From Plasmopara viticola (taxonomy: Eukaryota > Oomycota > Peronosporomycetes > Peronosporales > Peronosporaceae): a DNA stretch of 64,000 nt. Shown here one piece after another: positions 34,191 to 46,660 of the stretch. How positions within the stretch are numbered: position 1 is the stretch's first letter; the number at the start of each line of letters is the position of its first letter. The notes under the pieces were generated by a model. The model searched no databases, had not been told where the DNA came from, and saw only the letters and a program-made list of their open reading frames with translations. The stretch lies in contig MBPM02000008.1 in the NCBI GenBank assembly GCA_001695595.3, positions 1,426,001-1,490,000 of the forward strand, given 5' to 3'. A program made the position numbers and the translations under genes.

Positions 34191-37100
34191 ATTGCACTTG
34201 ATTATGATTGCTTTGGAGAAAATAAGCAGTCGTCATTTGCCTCCAGAGCCGAGTGTTGCCTAGTAATCTACGTTTGAAATATATATTTATGTATTTTGAT
34301 AATTTGCCATGAAAGCCATCATGAAGCCATTAATTGTGGTCTTTGATAAGTATAATTTTCTTTCTAAAAATCCAAATGCTCCCTGCCAAATATTATCATC
34401 CTTTTCAAAGGGCCATAATTTCACACTTTTACAACGTAAAGGCTCTTAAACATATATCTCTATCTCACAGAAACTTCAACCAAGTTTATAATTTTTAGAC
34501 CAAAATTATAATTAAAATCAGTTCCACTTGTGAAAATAAGGTCCGCAACTTGATATGTTTTAAGTACGGGAAGGTGCTCCTAACAATGAGACCACAAGGA
34601 AGCATTAGATTCGACGCATTGGACCACAAAAGAACATGCCACTGCCTACCGAATTATATAAGTTTTGTATCGATGATCTAATTCCAGTAAAACTACATCC
34701 TCCACAGACGGTAGAACAGCTGAATTAATCAAAAGCGAAAAAATCATTCATGATGTATATACGATGTTATTGGGCAAGATAAACTGCCCATATATAGCTC
34801 TCATTGCAAGTTAAAGTTCGACATGCGCTGTAATTGCGTCCGAGTCGATGTTGTAGTATTCAATAATGTTATCTGTGGAGGTAGACAGTGAAGCACGTTG
34901 TGCGCATGACTTAGTGTGACGAGCAAACAAAAGATGATGCTGTTGGAATAGTTGCTTCATTAGGGTCGCTCATACCAGCGTACGCAAGCGACCAAAAAGA
35001 ATTTCTCGCCGACAATACGGTCGGTATAGATGTTGCGGCTAGCTGATCTTGATGCAAATTTAGATGAAGCGAGCTGGTCGACAAGTCGGGTGAGAGGTCC
35101 AAATTAACCAAAAAAATGTTATCCATTTCGGCAAAGACAGCTCAACTACTGCCTTGTGTTCTCAAGATTATTCTATTCACTCGTCGTCTTGCTAGATCAT
35201 AAAGATAGAAATAGTTTGCTGGAATACAGATATGTCAGCTTGAGAACTGATGCGGACAACTATGCAATTAACCCCGAGTTCGATGAAAACAGCAATCTTC
35301 ACCTTCGTACTACAGGGCCCGTAATTTGAGCTTCAAATCAATCTGGTTTATGTAAAAAAAAATCGGCTTTTGATGCTCATTTGTCGTGCATATGGCGCAT
35401 TTGTAATTCTATAAATACGTAAAGACGCCAATTATTTTTCCTTGATTTACAATCACAATACGCGACAGTATAAAATATTTTTTTGAAGGTAAGAATGTCT
35501 TAGAGATTGCTTTTTTAGCAGCAGCTGATATTTGGCTTGAACACACTAAGTTCCTGATACAAAATTTCCGGACCCGTTGAGGTGCACCTGGATCTAAGAT
35601 TTTGACTTATTGCTTAGTGTGCTAACCTCAAAGCACGAACAAAAAATGCGGATGGTGCATTGTAGTGCTAAGAATGCTACACTTTCTGAAGGAAGCAAAG
35701 ACTAGCGTCTTGATTACAGCTATTAGGCGTGATAAGCTAAAAATTAAAAGCCAACTTACGATGCCACGATCAGTGACTCTCTTCAAATCCTTATGGCACG
35801 ATTTTGGAAATATACGCTGCAAGGAGTGATCGGGGTATAAGTGAAGATCGGTAACCGCTGTACATGTGACAAAAACAAGTCGAATTAGCACGGTGATAGC
35901 AAAGGTTTACGCGTTAGCAGTCACTCGTCACTAGTCTTAAGGATTTTAATAAACATAACAATGCGTCTCAAAAATACAGTTTTCCGGTCTGCGAAACCTA
36001 ACTCGGCTTGTTCTGTAGGCCAGCACAAAATTGATCGTGCGTGTGAACCCGTGGTGGTGGTATTAGTATGCAAATAACGAGAGTGCTGTGACAACCGCTG
36101 GTTAACGGCGGATCTGTTGATGTTGTACATTAAAGTTGCTATACCTTTTAACCAGAGAAAGCGTACAGTTACGCCTTCGGATTTCGATTGAGAATAAGAA
36201 TTGTAAAGTTGCAGACAGCTAACTGCCTGACACTAAGGTAAGAACTTGTCGTGGGTCTTGCTACAATTCTTAAACTTAAGAAAGTAAGCTTAAATTTTGT
36301 ATATTACCATCGAAACGCCATATGAGGAAAAAATCACAAATACTATGTCGCATAGCACTTTATACTAAAATGCATTGGGCAGCGCTTCTTTCGCAATGTG
36401 CTGCTCTTCTACTGGTTTCTCCATACGTACAGTCTTTCTTTTGATATTTGCTGGTATGAAATGGTAATATCAGCAACTAATATCGCTCCCACTGACACTA
36501 AGTACCCCTCTTACTCTCTCCCTCATCAAATCTTGATGTTTTGGGTGCTATACAAGTCCTATCTATTTTCTTGAAATGTCTGTCTATCGGACATCATCTT
36601 TAAAACTTGTGACACTCATCTAGAGTCCAAGCATTACGATGAATAATATTCAAGGCCAATTTATTCGAAATCTTTGTTCTCTGCACATACTTCATCATCA
36701 TGATCAGATATGAACAGAATCCTTAGGTACGAGACAAGCTCGAAGCGTCCGTATATCATGTGGCATATAAGCGTATATCCGCTTGCCATTGGATGGATTA
36801 GTTCCTCGTAAAGCACACTTGCGTCGCGTGCGTGATTGGATTTCTGTTCTAAGTGTGCGAGATCCCACCCTTATGATCCGCTCACAACGGCATCAAAGGC
36901 TTAAGCGATGAAATGTTTTTTAAGATGTCTGAGCCTTTCTCGTGAGCATGTGGCTCGCGAAATCATTCCAAATAGGTCAGGAGAGCCTTGGATGGCATCT
37001 TTCTTAGAATGCGCTAATATAAGTCACACACTCTCAAGCCCGTGTGTCGTAGTTTCTAACTTTGATCAAAAGGATGTCTGAAGTCAAAATAAGCTTGTCG

Positions 37101-40100
37101 AGAAATGGCTTGTTGAATCTAAAAAATTCTCGAAGCGAAAATAATGTATCCACTTCACAAGATTGCGACAGCATCAAGCAAAAAAGCTTTTGACGTTATA
37201 GTGGCCTTGTCTTTCTTTTAAGAAGAGGAGAAGAACGACAATGCCCTAGAAGCATTTTACTTGCTTTGTGTGTCGCTCGCAATGCATTCGACGAATGCAA
37301 CTAAAGGATAGGTAATTTGTTACGACGACGACTTTGACTATCTAGGCCAATACTGCCACAGCTCCGAGAGTTAAGACTCGCTCGACCTTTTCTTGAGCTC
37401 ATAGCGTGCAGTTGTATCGCTCTGTGAGCAAGTCACTCAATTCGTGCTTGCAAAACAAAGTCTGTGGTACTCTGTAGATTCTACTCCAACTCATTAGTCG
37501 GCCTTCTGTTGCTGTTTTACAGTACCAAATGGTTCATGTTCGCCTTGATTTAAATCGGCTTGGTTTATCCAACATAAAGCGCTGGGTGCGCTTACTTCTT
37601 CTCAATTGTCGAGCGAATACTCTAACTCTAATGAAGGACAAGCGCAATTTAGTCTCAACGACAGCTGGAAGTGCATTTGTAGATAGATTCTTGGCGTTCC
37701 ATAAATAGAAATTGGCGGCTTTTACCTACTTTATCCTTTTTTATTTTCTGACAAAACTCAACCATTTTTCATTTGCATGTCGTATCATTCCAAGTGTCTT
37801 TATACAAAGTCTTTGACCAGCTTAGGCATTGTCGGAAGACTTAAAGCAGTACGCCGCTTAGTTTAACTTCAGGTTTAGACCCACAAAAACGTGGCATTTT
37901 ATGCAGTGAAATAAGACATGAATGATTTTCTTCAGTGCGAATTTATTGAGTGGAAGCACGCTGCTTCATCGCTTAGGCATGAGAGCGCGTACACTTCGCA
38001 ACACGTTTCCGACTACGCTTTTTATTCGCTCAGTCTAGCCATTTGTCTGTGGATGGTCCGCTGTAACTGTTGACCGATTTAGTACCAAGCACAAAATTAC
38101 ACTTCTGTGAATATAGCTCGTCAAACAATGTCTCGGTTGGATATGGTTGACTTTGTTGCTCCAGGTTGTCAAGAATACAACCGAGGAAAAGCGCTGCTCT
38201 TAAGACATCACAGCCACTGAGTTCTCACTTTGTTTTACCATATTAGAAATACCACAGTTACAATGCTGCCTTCCAAGTTTTTCGTCAGGCTGAGCACAAA
38301 ATCTTTACTAATGTAATTTCACTCGTCAATGGTCTCGCTACATTCGGAAAGGGTCTAATTTGCCAACACACTTCGCACCTGTGCATGTATGGTTGGACAT
38401 AATCACTAATTTCATATTACTAATAATGGGTGGTTCCGTTCTATCTCGACAAAGATGACCACCAAGTGGTGTGTCGTGAGCCTGATATAGGATACGAAGT
38501 TCTCAATCTTTATCACGATGCATTGTAGGATACCTTGTTCAGTGCTGTGATAGAACAGCTTAGCTTTTATCTAAAACCGATGTACTCTCGCACTTAGCCG
38601 TGCCGGCGGTTTTTGTCGTATTCCTCAAACATAGCGTACACTATAGCCGTGAGTTGTACTAAGTTTATGTCATCTCGCGCAAAAGCCCCTTAGATAAGAT
38701 TTGATAAATACGGGTCACCGTTGTGATATGAGCTCGTGCACAGTCCGGGTAACCGACAATGCTCCAAAGAATTTTTTTTGCTGTTCTAGCATACCCTTTC
38801 TTCTGAAGAACTACCTGGACTTTTTCTGCAAGAAGTTATGCAATTTTGCCACGGTGCACAACGATGCATAATCGGTAAAGTCAATAATGGCGTACATCCA
38901 AGCAACTATGCGTTACCGCATGAGATTTTATAACTTTTGTAATCCCTCCAAGTCGACCCTCGCCGTTTGCTTGTAGCAGTTCAATGCCAGTGTCAAATTC
39001 AGAAACACACTTAGAAGTTGCTCTGAATTTGGGATTGGAGCCCATGGCAGAATTTTCTGACTGAAGAAATGCCACTTGACGATGGAAACACGGATTCCAT
39101 CTGTGTCTATCGTAAAGACCAAACAAGGAACTTGCCAATTTCAAACAATTCCCACGTTTAATTGCCGAGGTCAAGCTATTTTCTTAAGTGTTCCAATTTA
39201 ATAGAACAAGCACATCTTTAACGGCCTCGACTTGACCCTGTTCTGCCTGAAGGCCATGCTCTTCAGTAAAGCACTCTTAAAAACGTTTTGCTTTTAAGAT
39301 AAGTCTATCTGCAATAGCGTAAGTGGTATTTGTGCGCATACCGTCGAGCATCGCTTGCAAGTGAACAGTGTGGCTGTCCACGTCCACCATTTCACAAATG
39401 CAAGATCGTGGGCAAATGTAATCAAGTATTTATTTGCATGTGCCCTGTCCGATCCGAGCAAGTGTCAGAAAAATAGGTGTCGAATGCGCCTTTATAGGCC
39501 TTTAAGACATGACTCAGTATCCAACTCGCTGATCTAGGTCAATGTATGTCGCTCTCTAAAAATGAAGAGTTGGTTTTACTTGCTGACTTAGTCGAGTGGA
39601 CAAGACAATATACATCTCAGCAGGATGTCGACGGCATGCCCTTTCCCGACATCATAATCGCTTTTGGCCATATCATGTGTTCAATGCGCCACTTGTCATT
39701 CGGTTTTTTTATACAAATGTCAGCGTGATATAATGAGACTTTCTTTCCTGAAGTCGCGCTTTGCATGTTAGATTGCTTTAATGGCTTGAAGCTTAATACT
39801 TTATAATTACCAAAGCTGCGTCACGCAGCATTTGCTTTCTGAACTAAGCCGATTTAATGAGATGCATCTGGTGTTGTATTGCAGGATCACACCTTAATAT
39901 TTATATAACTGATAATTCGTCGGATGAGATATATACTTCAGAGTTTTTTCTTGCACTTAATAGCTTTAAAGCGCCTTTTATGACTGCTTAATCCAATAGT
40001 GATGGATAAATTTTTTTTGCTAATGCGCATCACCACCACTCTGGCTTTGCTGGCGGCCTTATAATATTTTTAGCTCTACCGTAGATATACTGCCCAGCTC

Positions 40101-41175
40101 AATCAGACCATTTACGAATGAAATGGTCTCTGACCTTATTGTACATTTCACTGTACCTATATTCCCGTGTAAAAGATTAAACAGCCGTACTCTTTTGTCA
40201 TTTAACGCAAAAGAAACTAGTCGCATCATCAAGATTGTATTTAAGTACTGACGACATTGATAAGTATTTAGCAACGGGTTTTTCCGCTCAGCGTAATGTA
40301 TACGTCTTTTCAAGCATCAAAAGAATGGAGATTTTCAAATGCCTTGACCTTGGACCGACTGTCTCACGAGACGAACAGCAAATGCTGTCTACGACAAGCG
40401 TTGCTGAGAAGGCTACGTGCCACCCTATGTGCATTGATAGTGTCACACACCCTTGATGGCTTGGCTTATGCTCGCCAGAAAGTTTAAACATTTGGGCAAT
40501 GTTCACGAGCTCAATTTTTGCCCCAACAGTTGCAATGAAGCGTTTCCACCCACAATGAGCCTAAGCAAGACGGCAAGATTTGCTCTCTGCTACTCCTCGG
40601 TGAAAGCTCAAGATATTTCTACCCTCAAATGTCATCACGCTTCCAGTGAGCGGCTTTTACTCGGGCGAGGTGTTCGCCTTAGGCGCCAACGAAATTGACG
40701 CAGACGAATTTGTCATCCTCTGTTGAAGATGTTTGAGCTCGTAGCTGGTGAACGTCTATAGATGCACATCGCTCGCTGGGTCCGTGCGCAACTAAATGCT
40801 GCACTCAAGAAAATCTGTTCGCTCATACAAACTCAGCCCGTCTTTCGCAAGTGAGTATCCTAACAAAATATCGATTTCATAGACTCAGGCGTGGGCTTAC
40901 AATAAGTACCACTAGGTGCACCAGGGATGCCATTGCTATTGCTAAAATTAAGCATGCTTTAGGCCTCGAACCTTTCATTTTATACTTAGACTGAAAACCA
41001 TTCGCAAATTAGCGAATATCTGTGTAAAGACCGAAATTTGCAGTAATTCTTACATGTCCATATACTTAGGGCTAAAGAGATCAGCAAATTTTTCAAGAGA
41101 GACTACAAGCATAGCCTTGCCTACTAATATGTATTTAGTAGACCATGCACTGCTGCTTTCTTATCAGTGTGCATA

Positions 41176-41240
41176 ACATTACTTTTGTGACTTGTGTCAC
41201 ACAATATGGTAATACCAATAATTTGTGTGACACACACTGG
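41176..41240 (-). repeat. LTR-like dispersed repeat, copy A
   Basis: Contains ACTTGTGTCACACAATATGG and then TAATACCA and GTGTGACACACACTGG. It is one of four related copies in the window (others at 46603, 62573 and 63689). Read on the minus strand the shared part is TGTGACAC..CAAG(C/T)CA..TAATG, like the start of a retrotransposon LTR. Confidence 0.5.
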
Positions 41241-42551
41241 CTTCGTTTATGCTCCGCATTGCATTCCTCACACTCTTTTATTGCCTCGATGAGGTGAAGC
41301 TTGCTAAGAAGCAGATGGCCCACCTCCAGGAGTTGGATGGGCTGATGCAATGAAAGAAAGGCACACATAGAAAGATTTGGTGAGCCAGGGTGTGAGAATG
41401 AAAATTAAATGCCACCTCGACGTTTCAGAATCGTATTTGCGACATTGGATAAAAAGTGGTCGTAGCTATAAAAGGCAAGCGACTCTTTGATGCAAATATC
41501 GATCGCACCATCAAGGTAAAAATTCAACTTCGATAAATCACACAAAAAAGATGCAGCATAAGGGAGCGGTAAATTTTGTCAAATAATTGAGCGGAATAAA
41601 GACGGCAGGGATAAGTAGTAAAAAGGTTGTCTTAAAACTATCTGGTTAGAAGACACCTAATTAATAAATATCATTTTACTAGTCAAAAAACGTGAGGTCC
41701 ACATGAAGAACGTGTGAAGCGCAAAGCGGAGGCGTAGTTCGTCCAGCTACTCTATGTATGAGCAAAATGGTAGCAATAGTTCCTAATCAAATTATCAATT
41801 TGTCGAATAGAATACTAACGCGCGTACGTTATGGTCAAATCGACAATGCACGTCACATACTATTAATAAAAGCGTAAATTAAGTATTATCACATAAAAAA
41901 TGGTGCAAGTTGATTCGTCGAAGCGGTAATGCGCTTGTTAGATACCTACTGAACGTATACGACATTCTGTCACAGTTGCAGGTCGTCGTCAATTCTCGCT
42001 GTATATGTCGGTGCAAAGTTTCTTGAACTTTTGTAATGGGTTACATTCAGCATAGCAGGGTACTATCTTCTTGGCTTGTGACTGCACTTTTTCGCGTGAA
42101 ACTGTTACGGGTGTTGTCCAATGTATTGTACATCTATCGTTGTGTGCGACACCATTTTCATCCGCTCATCCGAGCGGACGAGCAATCACGACTTGTGTAT
42201 TTCACACAGCTTAATCCACTCACTCAGCTCAAGTCATGTATCGGCCGCGTGAAACAGACTCTCAGACACCAAACGCGCTCGAAACAAGTCGGAGTCCCCT
42301 AACGAGCTTCTGCTATTCCTCTTGCCCTAGCAATTGCTCGCAGCTCTTCGCAGGCTAATTGTGTATCCCCACTACCAAGTAGAGATTTGGTAGCATTGGC
42401 TTCATTAAGATCTTCATTGCCCACTCCGCTCTGGTGTCGTTTTCAAGCGGTCGAGTCGGAGTCGTCCGCCGTCAATTCCATTCGCCGCTCGCCATCTGCT
42501 TCATCTGCAATTAAGCTGAGCTTACGATTGGCCTTTCAAACGTTGTTTACC

Positions 42552-43805
42552 ATGTCGGCAATCGTGGTGGATCAACATCGGGAATCAGGAATGGCAAAAT
42601 CCGCCGGAACGAACTCTACAGCCAAGTCGCAGGCCCCCGCTACGTATGGAACCACTACGGATTGTGCACTAAGTACCGCCCGGACAATCATGGATGCGGA
42701 TGAGAACAAGCATGAATCAGAGACGACTCTTGTCAATGATAGTAATGTGAGTGCCAATGGAAAGGTGAACGCTGGCGCGATGTCTATGGCTGTTACAGAC
42801 GTGAGTGTCAAGCACAACGTGGAGAGCTCCGTCGAGACGTCAAGGAAACTTGTAGATCAAGCAAAACGCCGATTGCAGATTCAAATGCAATTTGTTGAAA
42901 GCGCAAGGCTTAAAATTTTGGACGAGACACATCCCGACATGACAGCAAGACTGCAAGGTCTGGTCGAAGAGCGCGATCGATTGTTGCGTGCGGCTAAGCA
43001 GCGCAGTGATTACTTTCAGCGCGGTACTACTGTAATCTTTGAGTATGAATGTGACGAGGCAAATTCGGAGTACGAATTGCAATGCGAAAAGCTGCGCCAA
43101 GATATGCTGGACGAGATTCATCACGAGATGGAGATCCTTCTTGACCAGCGAAAGGGGAGCCACAATCATGGTACGAATGAATAACTTTTGCACCTGATAA
43201 TCATCATCTAATATGGTTTGTTGGATAGCGCGAACAACGACTCGCAAGACACGTAGTACGCGCAATAAACCCGAATTGGACTTGAGTTTCGCCCACGATA
43301 CTGCACAAAAGATAAAAAAACGCGCAGGTGGCTACGTGTTTCAACCTTTAGAAAACAAGTTGGGGCAATTAGAGATTGATTGCGATGTACGGGAGCTCAC
43401 GACGGCTTATGAAGCTACTAAAAAGCGGCGCATGGAAAATGATACTGGTATGCGCTTGTTTATGTGATGTCAAAGCTGTCGATATGATAACTCACACGAT
43501 ATTTTTACCATTTTCTAGCAGAACAAGAGGTCACATGTGTGGCAAAATACTATCGGAATAAGTTTTTGTATCGAGACTGGATCTTTCAAGAGGGTGATGA
43601 AGTTTATGTACTAAACTACTCGGCATCGAGCGAATATGCCGCAGTGATCTGCGGCATCTCGTCCACAGAACTCCTTGTGCTCTCGGAAAAGGGCAAATAC
43701 TATCGTTTGGTTGTCATGGACCTTCGACAAGGTCGTATTGTGCTTACCACGCTATCATCAGAGCAAGCTGCCTCTCGAGACGATCTCGACGATTCCAGTC
43801 CATAG
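42552..43805 (+). CDS. SDS3: Sds3-like subunit of the Sin3 histone deacetylase complex
   Basis: Three exons, 42552-43170, 43229-43447 and 43519-43805, with GT..AG introns of 58 and 71 bp, giving 374 residues. I chose the ATG at 42552 (MSAIVVDQ); the frame runs further up but without an ATG. Residues about 130-205 form the charged coiled coil of the Sds3/BRMS1 family (ARLQGLVEERDRLLRAA ... EYECDEANSEYELQCEKL). The C-terminal module (about 280-365) has AKYYRNKFLYRDWIFQEGDE and YRLVVMDLRQGRIVL, closely matching the capped beta module that ends human SUDS3 and links to Sin3. The N-terminal third is Ser/Thr-rich and disordered. Sds3 holds Sin3-HDAC assemblies together, repressing transcription in the nucleus. 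It converges with FMC1, 171 bp apart. Confidence 0.8.
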
Positions 43806-43976
43806 ACGCACCGTCCCAAATGTCGTACACTTCTGCTTCAACTTGCCTTTTGTCTTAATATTGCTTATTCAACAATAACATGAAAATCAACACCACAGTA
43901 CCATTATTCGCGTCCACTTCTTATTCTCTATCTAAGGCATAGACTGTATTGTAGGTCGTGTATGGTATAAGCAAAT

Positions 43977-44533
43977 TTAATGTCTTGCCGCTGTCCGCTT
44001 GTCAGCGAGATACTTGGCTGCGGCTTCCCTCTTACGCTCCTCCTCGGCTTGCTTTTCGGCGTACATCTCGGGCACCTCGAGACCGACACGACGCGCCGAC
44101 GCGTTGACAATTTCTTGCCCTGTGAGTCTTTTCTCTACACCAGCATCAAGCGCCCACAAGTACTGAAAAATACACAAATCACCTGTCAGAATGTGTCAAA
44201 GCTTGTGGGCTACATACCCATTCACGTACGCGCTGCTCTTCGACGCCTTGTAGCAACATCAAATAGTCGCAGGCTTCTGCACGATATGCACGCATTTTGA
44301 CGCGATCATTCTCGTGCTGTCGCACTCTGTACTGCAACAACAAGAAGATCAGGGTGTCAGACGATAGAGTAGGTGATGTTGACATTGAGAGTCTACACCT
44401 GTGCAATAATTTGCTGCGAGAACTTGCAGTCTCGGATGGAGTCGCATGACCCACGCGTTCGTGCTACACGAAGTAACGAGCGTAGGGTCTTGAGGACGTC
44501 CGCTTTAGAGCCAATGCGCACACCCCTCGTCAT
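43977..44533 (-). CDS. FMC1: FMC1-like ATP synthase assembly factor (LYR family)
   Basis: Three minus-strand exons, 44533-44399, 44331-44218 and 44162-43977, with GT..AG introns of 67 and 55 bp in phase 0, giving 144 residues. The sequence follows the FMC1 family: an N-terminal LYR-like helix (VLKTLRSLLRVARTRG), then HENDRVKMRAYRAEACDYLM LLQGVEEQR, then the C-terminal signature GQEIVNASARRVGLEVPEMY. After that comes a charged tail (KQAEEERKREAAAKYLADKR) longer than in human FMC1. The protein assists assembly of the F1 part of mitochondrial ATP synthase; no strong targeting peptide is evident, though the N-terminus MTRGVRIGSK is basic. Its 3' end faces that of SDS3. Confidence 0.8.
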
Positions 44534-44732
44534 TTAATCTTGTTTCACGGAAGTCGACTTGATGTAGAATACGTAATTAGTGTCATTTTGTAAGCAATTG
44601 GCCCATAATACACCTTGCCCCATTGCAATAAAAAAAGAAGCTTGCCCAAAAAAGCAAAGTGCTTGATGAAGCCCTGGCTCATGTTAAGAAATATTAAACT
44701 TCGTAATTGTCAGTGTGTATGATGCGTCGAAG

Positions 44733-44784
44733 GCATTGGCGTGGTCCATGCTTTCGACGCATTGGTGTGGTTCATGCTTACCAC
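44733..44784. repeat. Imperfect 26-bp tandem repeat
   Basis: GCATTGGCGTGGTCCATGCT (44733 on) is repeated 26 bp later as GCATTGGTGTGGTTCATGCT. 22 of 26 positions agree. Confidence 0.75.
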
Positions 44785-46602
44785 AACATGTATTTCTTGT
44801 GCCCCATTTGACTGCCAATCAACAAAAATGATAATTGCACAAAGGGGCTGTGGTGTGGTCACATTAGTCCGATCTGAGTCGACTTCAATCTGAGTCGAAT
44901 GATTCTGACTCGATGGATCTGTAAAATTATAAGATTCGGGGACTAATGATGCAGAAGCTGCGTAGTCCTTGGAGTCCTAATAAATCGACAATTTTCGCGA
45001 CGGACACATGTCAAAGACGAACGCCTTGACTATTACGCTCGTGACGTGCAATACTTTCACATGCTATTGTTGCCGACCGACCTGTCAGCATAGATCGTTG
45101 TGGGAGCGAAATTACAGGCTTGAAGTGACGCAATTTCTGTGCTGCGACCGGTTGCTTGCAAATACCAGTATTCAGGCTATACACAGCAGCACTCGATTAG
45201 CATGTGGTCCATTGTATCTTTTCTTACTATGTAGCCACGCAGCAATATTCGACGTAATAAACATATGACTTGCAGATAGTGATCTGCAGCAAAAAATTTC
45301 CAACGATATTGTAGCTTCTATATACAGGGCTACAGCGCTCGACTTCAATACTGGTATCTTGGCAGCGACGACAGTCATTATGATTTATATTATGCATTCC
45401 GTTACAAATTGACTATATTAAATGCTCATTATTATCGCTCCTATTTAAAGTGCTATAACAGTCTTTTGTCAAAGCACGAGCGAAATACGTATTATAATAG
45501 GTTACCTAATGCACGCCGATAGAGTTAGTTTGTGTGGCACTACTCTTAATCCCTTTAATTTGTCTTAGCTCCGGGCCTCAGGGCTCACATTCCCTCTTAA
45601 AAACGCACGAAAATTTAGCAAAACGCCTTCTAGTCGATCCTTTCAATTCCCCCGCATGCTCTTACGGTATGACAACTCGTTCTGCAAGCAACTGCATTAT
45701 TTTCATTCGATTAGGTCAATTCCAGTAAAGTTCAACGTGCTAAAAGGTATCCAGAATGCTGCAGGGACCGTATGCACAACAAGGCAAAAGTGCAAATCTT
45801 GCAATCTTTGCTGCCCGTAATTGGGTAGCTGACGTATACGGCCTTAAAATGCTAATAGAAGTGAGGTTTTTGCTATTTCAGCCAGGACAATTCTAGGTCA
45901 AAAGAAATGACTCCATGCTGCTGACATCCTCAAATTTCACGACAAGGATTTTTTTCTCTTAGGAGCATTAACAACTTAAGTTGGACGAAAATCGACATGT
46001 TGCCTTTGCCCTCATTTTGAGCATCAGTAAATCCATGTCGGCCAGCTGCAACTGTTTGTCGACACGCGAGCTTCTCAAGGCACCAGGGTCTACAAAAGTT
46101 CAGCTTCGTTTTCAATTATTTCGTTATTTCGTGTGAACAATTAGCTGAAGAGCTCTTCTTTAAGACGTTCCAAAATGTCGGAGGCTAATTCCATAGGTGT
46201 GCATTGGCCACACATCCTTTTGTATCGTGTTCCATACGGCGACAAATGAATGGCTCTAACCTGGTATTAACTGCACGGCTTATCCTTTAGAAACTTTGTG
46301 TGGCAAAGCTGCCGTTGAATCCTTTAAATGGAGCCTAAGTCTTGGTTTTTAAGTTTATCTGCCCGACTCTAATAGCTAGTGTTTGTCTCAATACCAAAAC
46401 TCAGTATAACTCTACCATTTTCCAACGTGAGCTCAACTCTGTACAAGATCATTCATTAGAAGCACCCTGTGAGACAAGTGCTATACGACTATCATCTAGC
46501 ATAGTGACTTCTACCGCTATGTATGAGCAGTAGTCTTTAGACCGTACACTGCTTCGCCGATTGCTCCTCAGTATAAAGTAAGTCTCGTCTTTGAAGCTCA
46601 AT

Positions 46603-46660
46603 ACATCACTTGGCTTGTGTTACATAATATGGTGGTACCAGCTAGCGTCACACACAATGG
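46603..46660 (-). repeat. LTR-like dispersed repeat, copy B
   Basis: ACATCACTTGGCTTGTGTTA, CATAATATGGTGGTACCA and GTCACACACAATGG align with copy A. The similarity extends upstream through TAGACCGTACACTGCT (near 46540), which recalls TAGACCATGCACTGCT before copy A. Confidence 0.5.

Larger units (their letters stand above)
32186..42551. other. Gene desert between MED15 and SDS3
   Basis: About 10.4 kb, the longest stretch without an intact gene on this side. It includes a 27-bp tandem duplication (32578-32631), a possible R-SNARE fragment (33466-33760, -), the second copy of a decayed coding repeat (about 34030-34190) and one copy of an LTR-like repeat (41176-41240). Elsewhere only short A/T-rich frames on both strands (for example 35628-36130, 38881-39174, 40235-40698) without motifs. 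The final 500 bp must include the SDS3 promoter. Confidence 0.5.
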
